22,818 bases of DNA from Hymenoscyphus infarciens (lineage: Eukaryota > Ascomycota > Leotiomycetes > Helotiales > Helotiaceae): NCBI GenBank assembly GCA_001414345.1, contig LLCB01000560.1:1-22818 (forward strand), read 5' to 3'. A program made the translations under genes and the position numbers. Positions 21,405-22,818 of this stretch are shown in pieces; position 1 is the stretch's first letter; every line of letters starts with the position of its first letter. The notes under the pieces were generated by a model, which ran no database searches, had not been told where the DNA came from, and worked only from the letters and a program-made list of their open reading frames with translations.

Positions 21405-22818
21405 ATATACTTATTTAGTAGTTTAACTACTAAATAAGAATCTAGTCTAAATATATTTAATATATTATATAGTTTTATATACTTATTTAGTAGTCTAGCT
21501 ACTAAATAAGACATTAGATTAAATATATTTAATATATAATATAGTTTTATATACTTATTTAATAGTCTAGCTACTAAATAAGATATTAGATTAAATATAT
21601 TTAATATATTATATAGTTTTATATACTTATTTAGTTACCTAGCTACTAAATAAGATACTAGTTTAGATATATTTAATATATTATATAGTTTTATACTATT
21701 ATTAAGTAGTCTTGCTACTAAATAAGACACTATTTTAAATATATTTAATATATTATATAGTTTTCTATACTTATTTAGTAGTCTAGCTACTAAATAAGAC
21801 ATTAGATTAAATATATTTAATATAATATATAGTTTTCTATACTTATTTAGTAGTCTAGCTACTAAATAAGACACTAGATTAAATATATTTAATATATAAT
21901 ATAGTTTCATATACTTATTTAGTAGCCTAGCTACTAAATAAGATATTAGATTAAATATATTTAATATATAAATAGTTTTATATACTTATATAGTAGTCTA
22001 GCTACTAAATAAGAAGCTAGTTTAGATATATTTAATATATTATATAGTTTTCTATACTTATTTAGTAGTCTAGCTACTAAATAAGACACTAGTTTAAATA
22101 TATTTAATATATTATATAGTTTTCTATACTTATTTAGTAGTATAGCTACTAAATAAGACTCTAGATTAAATATATTTAATATATAAATAGTTTTATATAC
22201 TTATATAGTAGTCTAGCTACTAAATAAGAAGCTAGATTAGATATATTTAATATATTATATAGTTTTCTATACTTATTTAGTAGCCTAACTACTAAATAAG
22301 ACAGTAGTTTAAATATATTTAATATATAAATAGTTTCTATATTTATTTAGTAGCCTAGCTACAAAATAAGACACTAGTTTAAATATATTTAATATATAAA
22401 TAGTTTTATATACTAATATAGTAGTCTAGCTACTAAATAAGATATTAGATTAAATATATTTAATATATTATATAGTTTTCTATACTTATTTAGTAGTTTA
22501 GCTACTAAATAAGACACTAGATTAAATATATTTAATATATAATATAGTTTTATATTCTTATTTAGTAGTCTAGCTACTGAATAAGAACCTAGTTTAGATA
22601 TATTTAATATATTATATAGTTTTATATACTTATTTAGTAGTCTCGCTACTAAATAAGAAGTTAGTTTAGATATATTTAATATATTATATAGTTTTCTATA
22701 CTTAATTAGTAGTCTAGCTACTAAATAAGACATTATAATAGATATATATAATATATAAATAGTTTATATACTTATTTAGTAGCCTAGCTACTAAATAAGA
22801 CATTAGATTAAATATATT
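21405..22818 (-). repeat. Right tandem array, same minisatellite in inverted orientation
   Basis: About 20 units with core CTTATTTAGTAG, spacer TCTAG, CTACTAAATAAG, which is the exact reverse complement of the left-array core. Core starts fall near 21410, 21482, 21554, 21626, 21698, 21770, 21842, 21914, 21985, 22057, 22129, 22200, 22272, 22342, 22413, 22485, 22557, 22629, 22701 and 22771. Spacing is 70-72 bp, with none of the 62-bp class. Linkers (ATATATTTAATATAT, ATATAGTTTT) are the complement of those on the left. Variant words are shared by both arrays, for example AAGAACCTAG at 22583 and its complement at 61. The array continues past the right edge. Confidence 0.95.

Larger units (their letters stand above)
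1..22818. other. RIP-saturated AT-rich block
   Basis: Across the whole window CpA and TpG are nearly absent, CpG is scarce and TpA is greatly over-represented; surviving C is mostly in CT or CC and surviving G in AG or GG. Loss of CpA on both strands with gain of TpA is the known signature of fungal repeat-induced point mutation. ATG and TGA almost disappear while TAA and TAG become common, which explains why there are virtually no ordinary ORFs. No sharp change in composition is visible at the array/interior boundaries, so arrays and interior were affected alike. Composition was judged by eye, not computed. Confidence 0.85.

Noticed and set aside
21635..21910. Minus-strand ORF of 91 codons made of a 24-residue repeat
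   Set aside because: It lies wholly inside the right tandem array. The 72-bp unit happens to be a multiple of three with few stops, and neighbouring 70-71-bp units break the frame, so there is no sign of selection for coding.
22413..22733. Minus-strand ORF of 106 codons made of the same 24-residue repeat
   Set aside because: Same reason: a by-product of the array's period. Unit-length variation elsewhere in the array destroys the frame.
1..22818. Mitochondrial or plasmid DNA
   Set aside because: High AT content fits, but the strand-symmetric loss of CpA/TpG is a nuclear RIP mark, and no mitochondrial gene, rRNA or tRNA is recognisable.

Overview
The window looks like a heavily mutated, AT-rich block of nuclear DNA from a filamentous ascomycete fungus. 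CpA and its complement TpG are almost missing over all 22.8 kb. CpG is rare, and TpA (hence TAA and TAG) is everywhere. This is the footprint of repeat-induced point mutation (RIP), which turns C into T at CpA on either strand, carried close to saturation. Start codons and TGA nearly vanish as a result, so no intact protein gene is left. I saw no rRNA or tRNA gene, no CRISPR array and no functional promoter or terminator.

Layout. Positions 1-1410 are a tandem array of mostly 72-bp units, each with a near-perfect 29-bp palindrome. Worn copies continue to about 1830. Positions 21405-22818 hold the same minisatellite in the opposite orientation. Both arrays run off the window, so the ~19.6 kb between them is bracketed by inverted tandem-repeat arrays, as in a giant terminal-inverted-repeat or foldback-like element.

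Interior. Several long coding relics can be followed on the + strand as reading frames in which nearly the only stops are TAA/TAG, as expected if Gln or Trp codons were hit by RIP. The best blocks are 2187-2549, 5055-5630, 9800-9988, 13681-14160, 15276-15853 and 17093-17419. Within these, stops are about 2-6 percent of codons (hand counts), against roughly 10-25 percent in the other frames of lines I compared. Internal repeats are usually multiples of three in length (144, 123/129/138, 72/72/72/60 and 21 bp), which independently supports coding origin. One relic (11103-11690) loosely resembles a MULE/FAR1-type transposase core. I could not assign the others to families. I worked mainly on the + strand, so minus-strand relics may have been missed.

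Interpretation. RIP acts on duplicated DNA, so the whole block was probably multicopy. Reading frames survive with few indels, which suggests mutation by transitions rather than slow decay. The simplest hypothesis is a large, multigene, RIP-silenced mobile element, or a nested set, whose termini are inverted arrays of a palindromic minisatellite.
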